A DNA stretch of 13,343 nt from Paludibacter sp. Its GTDB lineage: Bacteria > Bacteroidota > Bacteroidia > Bacteroidales > Paludibacteraceae. The DNA is taken from assembly GCA_028748945.1 (NCBI GenBank), contig JAQTOL010000037.1, positions 1 through 13,343 on the forward strand, given 5' to 3'. The notes below the pieces were generated by a model, which had not been told where the DNA came from, searched no databases, and saw only the letters and a program-made list of their open reading frames with translations. A program made the translations under genes and the position numbers. This document shows, piece by piece, positions 1-6,951 of the stretch. The first letter of the stretch is position 1; each line of letters begins with the position of its first letter.

Positions 1-306
1 CTGCCTTTTCGGCTGCCATAGAAGCACATGAAGTGTAAATATGATCGGGAGTAGTGGTTCCACAGATCACTAATCAATTTCTTCCGGCTTTGTTCCTGTT
101 TTTGCAAATAAATCCAGAATTGCTTTAGCAGCCATGTAGGAAGTTCCTGCATGTTTCTTTTTCAAGATACGACGTTCTTTAATACCTACACGTGTGGTAA
201 TCCACTCGTCGTTGGTATCCATCATTTTACTTAGTTCATGGTTATCCAATATGTAATCAGGTACATACCCTCCTACACCTGTGATAACTGCGTGAATTTT
301 AGACAT
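1..306 (-). pseudogene. fabH: 3-oxoacyl-ACP synthase III (FabH), N-terminal part, interrupted by a one-base frameshift; runs off left edge
   Basis: FabH condenses acetyl-CoA with malonyl-ACP to start type II fatty acid synthesis in the cytoplasm. The start at 306 gives [18 protein letters not shown] followed by the family motif TNDEWI..R.GI.ERR and GTSYMA. The reading frame stops after residue 78 (TAG at 70-72). In the next frame, positions 1-70 continue the family sequence directly with VICGTTTPDHIYTSCASM, which matches the usual segment ending in TTTPD. Restoring one T at about 71-73 (GATTAGTG to GATTTAGTG) gives an unbroken [14 protein letters not shown]. The active-site Cys, His and Asn lie outside the window. 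The gene sits downstream of rpmF, a common neighbour. The lesion may be a real mutation or a homopolymer sequencing or assembly error; if an error, this is an ordinary intact fabH. The family assignment is firm; the pseudogene status is not. Confidence 0.8.
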
Positions 307-329
307 ATATTTTTAAATATTAGGTACTT

Positions 330-367
330 AAAAATTGAGCCCGGAAGCTTAAAGGCTTAGGGCTCAA
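330..367 (-). terminator. Hairpin plus T-run between rpmF and fabH
   Basis: An inverted repeat has 8-bp outer arms TTGAGCCC (335-342) and GGGCTCAA (360-367), and an inner AAGC/GCTT helix (345-348 with 355-358). On the minus strand it is followed by five T (330-334). It has the form of an intrinsic terminator after rpmF, or an attenuator reducing read-through into fabH. No TAnnTTTG promoter is visible between it and the fabH start, so fabH transcription would depend on read-through or an unrecognised promoter. Confidence 0.6.
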
Positions 368-406
368 CAATTTTACAATAAGTTGAATAGAAAAAAACTA
401 TTCATA

Positions 407-592
407 TTAAACAGTAGCCATTTTTTCAATAGCTAATTTACCTCTATAATAGCCACATTCGCCACATACAGTATGATAGATATGAGCTGCTCCACAATTC
501 GAGCAAATTGCTAACGTTGGGGCTTCAGCTTTATAATGTGTTCTTCTTTTTCTTGCTCTTTGTTTCGAAATTTTTCTCTTAGGATGTGCCAT
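407..592 (-). CDS. rpmF: 50S ribosomal protein L32
   Basis: L32 is a small protein of the large ribosomal subunit. The 61-residue product has the family's usual length. It begins MAHPKRKISKQRARKRRTH, the characteristic basic N-terminus (the initiator Met is normally removed). It carries a complete zinc-ribbon: CSNCG (Cys30, Cys33) and CGECG (Cys43, Cys46), followed by YYRGK. The four-Cys form is the zinc-binding one, as opposed to the Cys-less paralogue some bacteria use under zinc limitation. It starts 13 bp after the stop of the DUF177 gene, so the two are probably co-transcribed from the promoter at 1210-1239. This pairing of YceD/DUF177 with rpmF is widespread in bacteria. A small A/T hairpin (385-403) and the terminator-like hairpin 330-367 follow it. 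Confidence 0.97.
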   Translation of the reverse strand: MAHPKRKISKQRARKRRTHYKAEAPTLAICSNCGAAHIYHTVCGECGYYRGKLAIEKMATV

Positions 593-605
593 CTTAGTTG
601 TTTAT

Positions 606-1184
606 TTAATTGTTTTCTGATATATTTTGCAAACCGTCCCACCTCGGGTCAGTTTGTGATTCATTCGTTGTAAAATCGTCGTCGTCATCAAAATCGATCA
701 CCGATTCATCTTCATCATCATCATCGTCCTTTTGACGCGTGATATGCTTTTTAAGCTTACCAGCCATAGTCTTGTTACATTCACCCGGAGCATGAACATG
801 TTTCATCGGAATATTCAGTACTATAAATTCGTATAAGAACCAGGCAATATTGATGGCTCCTTCTGATTCAGGAACAATAACTATTTCGTCTTCTTCTGAA
901 AATTTTTCGCCTAGTTTTACTAAAAGTTTTTCTTTGTAATGTATGGGTTGCTCCATATTATCCAGGCAACGATCACACGGAATTACAATAATTCCATCAA
1001 TTTCAAACTTTAACTCGTAGGTATTCGTTTTCTTCTGAACACTAACTTTTGCTTTGACATTCCCGATTTGTACTTCCGGACTATCAATTTTCTTAAAAAA
1101 CACATTGTCCAAGTCAAACTCAAACACGGGTGTTTCACTGGTTATATCCTTTAATACTATGTTGTATTGTTCGAATTTTGACAT
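606..1184 (-). CDS. DUF177 (YceD-family) protein, large-subunit rRNA accumulation factor
   Basis: The 192-residue protein belongs to the YceD/DUF177 family, whose members in E. coli and plants are needed for normal 23S rRNA accumulation. Visible family marks are the CDRC pair (Cys70, Cys73) after a beta-rich N-terminal half, a third Cys in the HAPGEC segment (Cys136) and the C-terminal DPRWDGL motif (179-185). Between the core and that motif is a very acidic stretch at about 153-170, almost all Asp/Glu, which looks disordered. The ATG at 1184 follows a Bacteroidetes-type promoter by about 26 nt, which supports this start. It is the first gene of a pair with rpmF. Assignment to the family is firm; the rRNA role is carried over from other species. 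Confidence 0.9.
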   Translation of the reverse strand: MSKFEQYNIVLKDITSETPVFEFDLDNVFFKKIDSPEVQIGNVKAKVSVQKKTNTYELKFEIDGIIVIPCDRCLDNMEQPIHYKEKLLVKLGEKFSEEDEIVIVPESEGAINIAWFLYEFIVLNIPMKHVHAPGECNKTMAGKLKKHITRQKDDDDDEDESVIDFDDDDDFTTNESQTDPRWDGLQNISENN

Positions 1185-1209
1185 CTTTCACATGACTTTT
1201 AAAACCGCG

Positions 1210-1239
1210 CAAAGGTACGAAAATATGTTCATTTACAAA
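1210..1239 (-). promoter_or_regulatory. Bacteroidetes-type promoter of the DUF177-rpmF operon
   Basis: On the minus strand there is a -33 element TTTG (1236-1239), an 18-nt spacer and a perfect -7 element TACCTTTG (1210-1217), matching the Bacteroidetes consensus TTTG-N19-21-TAnnTTTG with a spacer one base short. Transcription would start around 1203, leaving a short leader before the ATG at 1184. The 12-mer TCGTACCTTTGC is identical to the one upstream of era. Confidence 0.75.
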
Positions 1240-1317
1240 ACAGATTCTTTTTTATTTTGCTGATATTTTGAATTGAAATATGCAATTAGCAGATTATCAA
1301 TTAATTTTAAAATTACT

Positions 1318-2520
1318 TTAATTGGAATTGGATAAAAATTTATACCATTTTTTTTTCGTATTCAGCTTTAATACAATGCGAAACACGGTTCCAATGTTCA
1401 AATCGGATTGTTTTACAAATATTTTTCCACCATGATATTCTTCAATAATACGTTTAGCAAGTGAAAGTCCCAAGCCCCAACCTCTTTTTTTTGTGGTGAA
1501 TCCGGGTGTAAATACCACATTAAATTTTCTTCGGTCTATCCCTTTGCCTGTATCTTTTATATCAATAAACAATTCTTCATTTTTTTGCTGAACCTGTATA
1601 TCGATACGTCCGACACCATCCATGGCATCAATGGCATTTTTACATAAATTCTCTATAACCCATTCGAAAAGAGGTACATTTAGCTTCACAAATACCGGTT
1701 CATCCGATGGAAAATGACATTGAATTGTTACTTTCTGTGATGAACGGTTAGTCATATAATTTACTGCATTGAACAATGTCTCGTTCAAACTGACCAAATC
1801 CAAATCGGGTTTTGAACCGATTTTGGAGAAGCGTTCGGCAATAATACGCAAGCGGTTTACATCTTTTGCCATTTCTCCGATTAATTTATCCTCTTCGTGC
1901 CGGCTTTTAAGCAAATCGACCCAGGCCAACAAGGAAGATATTGGCGTACCCAACTGATGTGCTGTTTCTTTCGAAAGTCCAACCCAAACCTGATTTTGTT
2001 CAGCTTTTTTAGTACCTGAAAATGCAAAAAATGCAACCAGTAAAAAAACAATAATTACTCCGAACTGAACATAGGGAAAATAATATAATTGTTTGAGAAA
2101 CAAGGAATCATCATAATAAATATATTGGATAGTATTATCATCCAATCGAAGTTCAATCGGAAGATTCTTTAATTTAAGTCTGGCTAATTCTTTTTTATAA
2201 AATGCATCAATATTTTTGACAGGTTCAATAAAATTTCGAGATTGCATGACGTTATCCTTATCATCAACGATTAAAACAGGAATCGTTGTATTCGCTTCTA
2301 TAATATTGAGCGAAAAACTGATATTTGTCTGATCATTAGACTGTATAAGCTGACGGGTAGCTTCGGCCCATATTTCCACTTTTTTACGTTCTTCTGCACC
2401 TAACGACTTGGTCAATCTGTTTGTAAATAGCGTAGAAATCAATATAATAGCAATAGAAACAAGGATGAATAATAACTTCATTCGTTGCGATATTTCGTAT
2501 AATTTATTGATATGAAGCAT
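1318..2520 (-). CDS. Two-transmembrane sensor histidine kinase, orphan
   Basis: This 400-residue protein senses a signal across the inner membrane and should autophosphorylate on His. Hydrophobic segments at about 15-33 and 152-168 flank an extracytoplasmic domain of roughly 118 residues with no recognisable fold name. The cytoplasmic part has the H-box ETAHQLGTPISSL (His188), typical of Bacteroidetes kinases, the N-box WVIENLCKNAIDAM (Asn291, Asn295), G1 DTGKGI (323-328), F-box FTPGFTTK (337-344) and G2 GWGLGL (347-352). All catalytic elements are present. There is no HAMP domain: the second TM leads almost directly to the H-box. No response regulator is encoded in the window, so the partner is unknown. 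Met14 is an alternative start, but it would lie at the TM edge. Its 5' side faces era; I found no clear TAnnTTTG promoter for it. Confidence 0.93.
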   Translation of the reverse strand: MLHINKLYEISQRMKLLFILVSIAIILISTLFTNRLTKSLGAEERKKVEIWAEATRQLIQSNDQTNISFSLNIIEANTTIPVLIVDDKDNVMQSRNFIEPVKNIDAFYKKELARLKLKNLPIELRLDDNTIQYIYYDDSLFLKQLYYFPYVQFGVIIVFLLVAFFAFSGTKKAEQNQVWVGLSKETAHQLGTPISSLLAWVDLLKSRHEEDKLIGEMAKDVNRLRIIAERFSKIGSKPDLDLVSLNETLFNAVNYMTNRSSQKVTIQCHFPSDEPVFVKLNVPLFEWVIENLCKNAIDAMDGVGRIDIQVQQKNEELFIDIKDTGKGIDRRKFNVVFTPGFTTKKRGWGLGLSLAKRIIEEYHGGKIFVKQSDLNIGTVFRIVLKLNTKKKWYKFLSNSN

Positions 2521-2600
2521 AATAAAGATTTGCTATCAGTTGAGAAATCAGTTCATTCGAAACGCCAAATGTGGTAAAAAAGTATGAATTCACATTCCAA

Positions 2601-2631
2601 TTTTTCATCCGTATAATTTATCGTACCTTTG
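2601..2631 (+). promoter_or_regulatory. Promoter of era
   Basis: A perfect -7 element TACCTTTG lies at 2624-2631. Nineteen bases upstream is a T-rich stretch (2601-2605) in the -33 position, without the final G of TTTG. The predicted start of transcription, around 2638, leaves an untranslated leader of about 90 nt before the ATG at 2730. Confidence 0.65.
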
Positions 2632-2729
2632 CAAAAGTTTTATACCCAAAATTAAAATTCATATTCGGTGATCTGAATTTATAAAACTCATCAAACTTTA
2701 GCCACTTTAACTTCTTAATTTGTAATAAA

Positions 2730-3611
2730 ATGCATAAATCCGGATTTGTAAATATAGTAGGGAATCCCAATGTAGGAAAATCTACATTGATGAACGCTTT
2801 AGTGGGTGAACGAATTTCGATCATCACTTCGAAAGCCCAAACAACCCGTCATCGCATATTAGGGATTGTAAATGGAGAAGATTTTCAGATTGTTTATTCA
2901 GATACGCCGGGTGTTTTGAAACCCAATTATCGTCTGCAGGAATCCATGTTAAACTTCTCCCGATCAGCATTAACTGATGCAGATGTATTGCTTTATGTAA
3001 CCGATGTATTTGATTCATATGAAAAAAATGAAGATTTTGTTGAAAAAGTAAAACTGAATCCGGCACCACTTTTACTTATTATCAACAAAATAGATTTGAT
3101 TGATCAGGAGAAACTCGAAGTTTTAGTTGAAAAATGGAAAAATTTATTGCCAAGAGCTGAAATTTATCCCGTTTCAGCCATTGAAAAATTCAATATTGAC
3201 ACCTTATTTACCCGGATTAAAGCTTTGTTACCAGAGTCACCTGCTTTTTTCGATAAAGATCAACTGACAGATAAACCGGCCAGATTCTTTGTTACGGAAA
3301 TAATCAGGGAAAAGATTCTAATGAATTACGAAAAAGAAATTCCATATTCGGTAGAAGTGGAAGTGGAACAATTTGAAGAAGATGACAGACTGATACGAAT
3401 AAACGCGGTAATTTATGTTGAACGTGACTCCCAAAAAGGAATCGTTATCGGACACGGCGGAAAGTCACTAAAGAAAGTAGGTACTGAAGCCAGAAAAGAT
3501 ATGGAAGTGTTTTTTGATAAAAAAGTCTTCCTTGAATTATTCGTCAAGGTCGAAAAAGACTGGCGAAATAAAGACCTGAAACTGAAAGGTTTTGGTTATA
3601 ATCTGGATTAA
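2730..3611 (+). CDS. era: GTPase Era
   Basis: Era binds the 3' end of 16S rRNA and acts as a checkpoint in 30S subunit assembly. The 293-residue protein has the usual length and layout. GTPase motifs: G1 GNPNVGKS (11-18), G2 with the TTRHR segment (38-42), G3 DTPG (58-61), G4 NKID (119-122) and G5 VSA (148-150). The C-terminal KH domain (about 200-280) carries KGIVIGHGGKSLKKVG, whose GHGG (241-244) is the GxxG RNA-binding loop. It is transcribed divergently from the histidine kinase and followed by a strong terminator, so it appears monocistronic here. In Bacteroides, as I remember it, era follows fabH and precedes der in one operon, so the local order differs. The ATG at 2730 gives the standard KSGFVNIVG start. 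Confidence 0.98.
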   Translation: MHKSGFVNIVGNPNVGKSTLMNALVGERISIITSKAQTTRHRILGIVNGEDFQIVYSDTPGVLKPNYRLQESMLNFSRSALTDADVLLYVTDVFDSYEKNEDFVEKVKLNPAPLLLIINKIDLIDQEKLEVLVEKWKNLLPRAEIYPVSAIEKFNIDTLFTRIKALLPESPAFFDKDQLTDKPARFFVTEIIREKILMNYEKEIPYSVEVEVEQFEEDDRLIRINAVIYVERDSQKGIVIGHGGKSLKKVGTEARKDMEVFFDKKVFLELFVKVEKDWRNKDLKLKGFGYNLD

Positions 3612-3674
3612 ATAAATTCAATTGACTATTATAATTTTCGGCGAAATATACCCAATCAGCGTTATAAAAAATTG

Positions 3675-3709
3675 AAACGTGTAGGTCATTACGGCCTCAC
3701 GTTTTTTTT
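3675..3709 (+). terminator. Intrinsic terminator downstream of era
   Basis: Arms AAACGTG (3675-3681) plus AGG (3683-3685) pair with CCT (3695-3697) plus CACGTTT (3698-3704), with one bulged T. An eight-T run (3702-3709) follows on the plus strand. It lies 63 bp after the era stop. Confidence 0.8.
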
Positions 3710-3886
3710 ATTTTAAATTATTTCTGTGAATAATACTGCCTGCTTAAAAATTATATTAAATGAATATAATAAATCAATATACTAAAACGTTATTATTATA
3801 AATCTAATAAAATTAAAATCCCCACATATTTGATTTTTTTTCCAGGATATATTTCTAGTTATTAACTTTTTAATATAAGAAATGCC

Positions 3887-4558
3887 ATGGTAGCCAAGAA
3901 ATCACCCCAAGCCAATCTGGAGAATAAAAAAACATTCTTCGTTCTTATCGGATTTGTTCTCGTTTTGTCATTAGTCTTTATCGCCTTCGAGTGGTCACGA
4001 AAAGACATTAACCGGTATGCCGGTATCAATTATGACAAAGAATTTACAGAGGAAATAATCATTCCTCAAACTGCTGAAAAAGCCCCGCCTCCGCCTCCAC
4101 CACCACCTGCATCGATCGAACAGATAGAAATTGTAGATAATCACACCGAAACAAAACCGGTTGAATTTACTTCAGAAGCCATTAAAAATGAGCCAATACC
4201 TTTTATCGGGAATCCGATTCCATTAGACAAAAACGAAGATGATACTGACATTCCGTTCATATATGTGGAATCTATGCCTCAATTTCCGGGTAATATATTA
4301 AAGTTTTTATCCGAACATGTAAATTATCCGGTCATTGCTATTGAAAATCAGATACAGGGAAGAGTCGTTTGTGAATTTGTTGTTAATCGTGACGGTTCGA
4401 TAGTCGATGTGGTTGTTATTGGCAGCGTTCATCCTAGTTTGGATAAAGAAGCTGTAAGAGTGATAAAATCCATGCCCAAATGGATTCCCGGGAAACAAAG
4501 AGGCAAACCCGTTCGGGTAAAATATACACTTCCGGTTAGTTTTAAATTAATGATGTAG
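3887..4558 (+). CDS. Energy transducer TonB family protein
   Basis: TonB-type proteins pass inner-membrane proton-motive-force energy to outer-membrane transporters. The 223-residue protein has a short cytoplasmic N-terminus, one membrane anchor at about 16-34, then a periplasmic linker with eight consecutive Pro (67-74) and a C-terminal TonB domain (about 133-222). The domain shows the family pattern YPVIAIENQIQGRVVCEF, then NRDGSIVDV, LDKEAVRVIKSMPKWIPG and GKPVRVKYTLPV. No exbB or exbD gene is in the window, so this is a stand-alone TonB paralogue of the kind common in Bacteroidetes; its receptor partners cannot be assigned. The start is at 3887. An overlapping out-of-frame ATG at 3882 encodes only Met-Pro-Trp before a stop. 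No convincing promoter was seen; CATATTTG at 3825-3832 is a one-mismatch -7 candidate without a -33 partner. Confidence 0.92.
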   Translation: MVAKKSPQANLENKKTFFVLIGFVLVLSLVFIAFEWSRKDINRYAGINYDKEFTEEIIIPQTAEKAPPPPPPPPASIEQIEIVDNHTETKPVEFTSEAIKNEPIPFIGNPIPLDKNEDDTDIPFIYVESMPQFPGNILKFLSEHVNYPVIAIENQIQGRVVCEFVVNRDGSIVDVVVIGSVHPSLDKEAVRVIKSMPKWIPGKQRGKPVRVKYTLPVSFKLMM

Positions 4559-4581
4559 GTTGTTTTACCAATTCTAAAATT

Positions 4582-4615
4582 AAATTCCCGGACAAAGATG
4601 TTCGGGAATTTTTTT
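4582..4615 (+). terminator. Intrinsic terminator of the TonB gene, possibly bidirectional
   Basis: A 12-bp stem is formed by AAATTCCCG-GAC (4582-4593) with GTT-CGGGAATTT (4600-4611), including one G-T pair, with a 6-nt loop. A run of seven T (4609-4615) ends the plus strand signal. It lies between convergent genes; the minus-strand tail AATTTTA is weaker, but the same hairpin could also stop rnz transcription. Confidence 0.85.
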
Positions 4616-4638
4616 AAAACTAATTCTCCATCAATTTA

Positions 4639-5553
<915 letters not shown>

Positions 5554-5620
5554 ATTTTTTAGTAATAAATCGAAGAGATAGGAAAATGATGAAATTTAAA
5601 CATATGAATTTAAACAGCTC

Positions 5621-6373
5621 TTAAATTCTTGTTTTCTTTTTCAATTCAAAATCCCTGCCCAAATATTTTTCCCGAACAACAGGATTGTCAGCCAACTCTT
5701 TAGAGGTACCCTGAAACAATATTTTTCCTTCAAAAAGCAAATAAGCACGATCAGTAATCGTTAATGTTTCATCCACATTATGATCGGTAATTAATATTCC
5801 GATATTCTTTTCCTTTAATTTCCATACAATATCCTGAATATCTTGTACGGCAATTGGATCAACACCGGCAAAGGGTTCATCGAGCATAATAAATCGCGGC
5901 TCAATAGCCAGACAACGGGCAATTTCGGTGCGTCGTCGTTCACCGCCGGAGAGTCGATCGCCAATGTTATGCCGGACAGGTTCCAGATTAAATTCGGCTA
6001 TCAATACTTCAAGTTTTTCTTTTTGCTCTGCTTTGCTAAATTTAGTCATTTCCAGTACCGCTTTAATATTATCTTCCACGGTCATTTTTCTAAATACGGA
6101 AGCCTCTTGTGATAAATAACCAATGCCTTTTTGGGCACGTCTATAAACCGGAAATTTTGTAATCTCCTCATCATTCAAGAATATCTTACCCGAATTTGGT
6201 GTTACCAATCCCGTAGTCATATAAAATGTGGTGGTTTTACCGGCACCGTTGGGTCCTAACAGTCCTACAATCTCTCCTTGTTTTACATTAATGGAAACAT
6301 CACTTACAACAGTACGTTTGCCGTATTTTTTGAATAAATGTTCGGTGCGTAACACCATGTTTTCGTTTATCAT
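5621..6373 (-). CDS. lptB: LPS export ABC transporter ATP-binding protein LptB
   Basis: LptB powers the LptB2FGC transporter that extracts lipopolysaccharide from the inner membrane toward the outer membrane. The sequence has Walker A GPNGAGKT (40-47), Q-loop Gln89 ([18 protein letters not shown], a segment diagnostic of LptB), signature LSGGE (141-145), Walker B FIMLDE (161-166) and H-loop His198 (ITDHNV). The [16 protein letters not shown] segment is also LptB-typical. Length is 250 with the start at 6373; the second Met (6358, MVLRTEHLF) gives the N-terminus usually seen in the family and is perhaps the true start. The promoter at 6392-6423 fits either. No lptFG, lptC or lptA is nearby. 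It is followed by rnz in a probable two-gene operon. Confidence 0.96.
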   Translation of the reverse strand: MINENMVLRTEHLFKKYGKRTVVSDVSINVKQGEIVGLLGPNGAGKTTTFYMTTGLVTPNSGKIFLNDEEITKFPVYRRAQKGIGYLSQEASVFRKMTVEDNIKAVLEMTKFSKAEQKEKLEVLIAEFNLEPVRHNIGDRLSGGERRRTEIARCLAIEPRFIMLDEPFAGVDPIAVQDIQDIVWKLKEKNIGILITDHNVDETLTITDRAYLLFEGKILFQGTSKELADNPVVREKYLGRDFELKKKTRI

Positions 6374-6391
6374 AATCTTTGATTAGAATTG

Positions 6392-6423
6392 CAAAAGTAC
6401 ACTTTTTTGCAACGATAAACAAA
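6392..6423 (-). promoter_or_regulatory. Promoter of lptB-rnz
   Basis: On the minus strand, TTTG (6420-6423), a 20-nt spacer and TACTTTTG (6392-6399) match the Bacteroidetes -33/-7 consensus exactly. The predicted start is near 6385, just ahead of the lptB ATG at 6373, giving a very short leader. Confidence 0.75.
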
Positions 6424-6769
6424 AATGAAATAAAAAATCAGGAAAGAATCCGTAATCTGTTTTTTTCAGGTTATGTAACTTTTCATTTATAAATAACCGA
6501 TCATTAAATTCCTATCTTACTATGTTAACTCATGGATTAAATTACGGTAAATTTATATATCAAACAAAAAATATCATTATGAAATAATCTCTTTCTAAAC
6601 TGAATATTCATTTTGTGGCTACATAAATTAATAATGTTTGCTTCAAAGTTTTTCTTTTTATTCCAGCTCCTTTTCTGATATCATATTTTACTAAAAGGAA
6701 AAAATAGCTCTTTACCTGTTAATTTCAAATAAAAAGCAGACGTTTAGTAAATGATTCATCCATTATAAT
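6424..6769. other. AT-rich intergenic stretch, nothing recognised
   Basis: Between the lptB promoter and the leader of the first outer-membrane protein there are about 350 bp without a supportable gene, RNA or strong hairpin. A loose inverted repeat TCCTTTT/AAAAGGA with a long loop lies near 6669-6701 but has no terminator-like tail. Confidence 0.5.
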
Positions 6770-6951
6770 TAATTTTGTGCTTATTTAATTCCGCTAATTA
6801 AACCTTTTAGTTTTATATTCGTCAAATCAATAAAAAAATAAAACCAAGCAGATAAACGCAAGTTGAAATTTCTCAAACTTGCTTTTTTATTATCATTATT
6901 ATTCCATTTCCATACAAAAGTGTTAACTTCCGGTTTTTATCCAAACTTCAC
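6770..6951 (+). promoter_or_regulatory. Leader of outer-membrane protein gene 1, conserved with the leader of gene 2
   Basis: The region contains a possible -7 element TAATTTTG (6770-6777; upstream only a poor TTTA in place of TTTG), then blocks shared with the upstream region of the second paralogue: TTAAACCTT (6798-6806), TATATTCGTCAAAT (6814-6827), a hairpin GCAAGTT/AACTTGC (6858-6864 with 6876-6882) and the T-run TTTTTTATTAT (6883-6893). The ATG is 154 nt after the first block in this copy and 148 nt after it in the other. The conserved 5' blocks could be a promoter and operator, or the start of a structured leader RNA; the sequence alone does not decide. Confidence 0.5.
6858..6888 (+). 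terminator. Terminator-like hairpin in the leader of outer-membrane protein gene 1
   Basis: GCAAGTT (6858-6864) pairs with AACTTGC (6876-6882) and is followed at once by six T (6883-6888). It lies 63 bp before the ATG at 6952 and has a counterpart at the same place before the second paralogue. It could be an attenuator, or the end of a separate short RNA. Confidence 0.55.

Noticed and set aside
385..403. GAATAG/CTATTC hairpin just after rpmF
   Set aside because: Six-bp AT-rich stem with an A/T homopolymer loop and no T-run following it; too weak to call a terminator next to the better hairpin at 330-367.
707..729. GAT/GAA triplet run in the DUF177 gene as a tandem repeat
   Set aside because: It encodes the acidic linker of the protein; codon-level repetition from an Asp/Glu stretch is enough to explain it.
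1303..1316. TAATTTTAAAATTA palindrome between the kinase and DUF177
   Set aside because: Pure A/T palindrome without a loop or tail; common by chance at this base composition and not a convincing operator or terminator.
3825..3832. CATATTTG as a promoter for the TonB-family gene
   Set aside because: One mismatch to TAnnTTTG and no TTTG at the -33 spacing; in such AT-rich sequence this is expected by chance.
6669..6701. TCCTTTT/AAAAGGA inverted repeat in the long intergenic region
   Set aside because: Seven-bp arms with a long loop, no T-run and no counterpart before the second paralogue.
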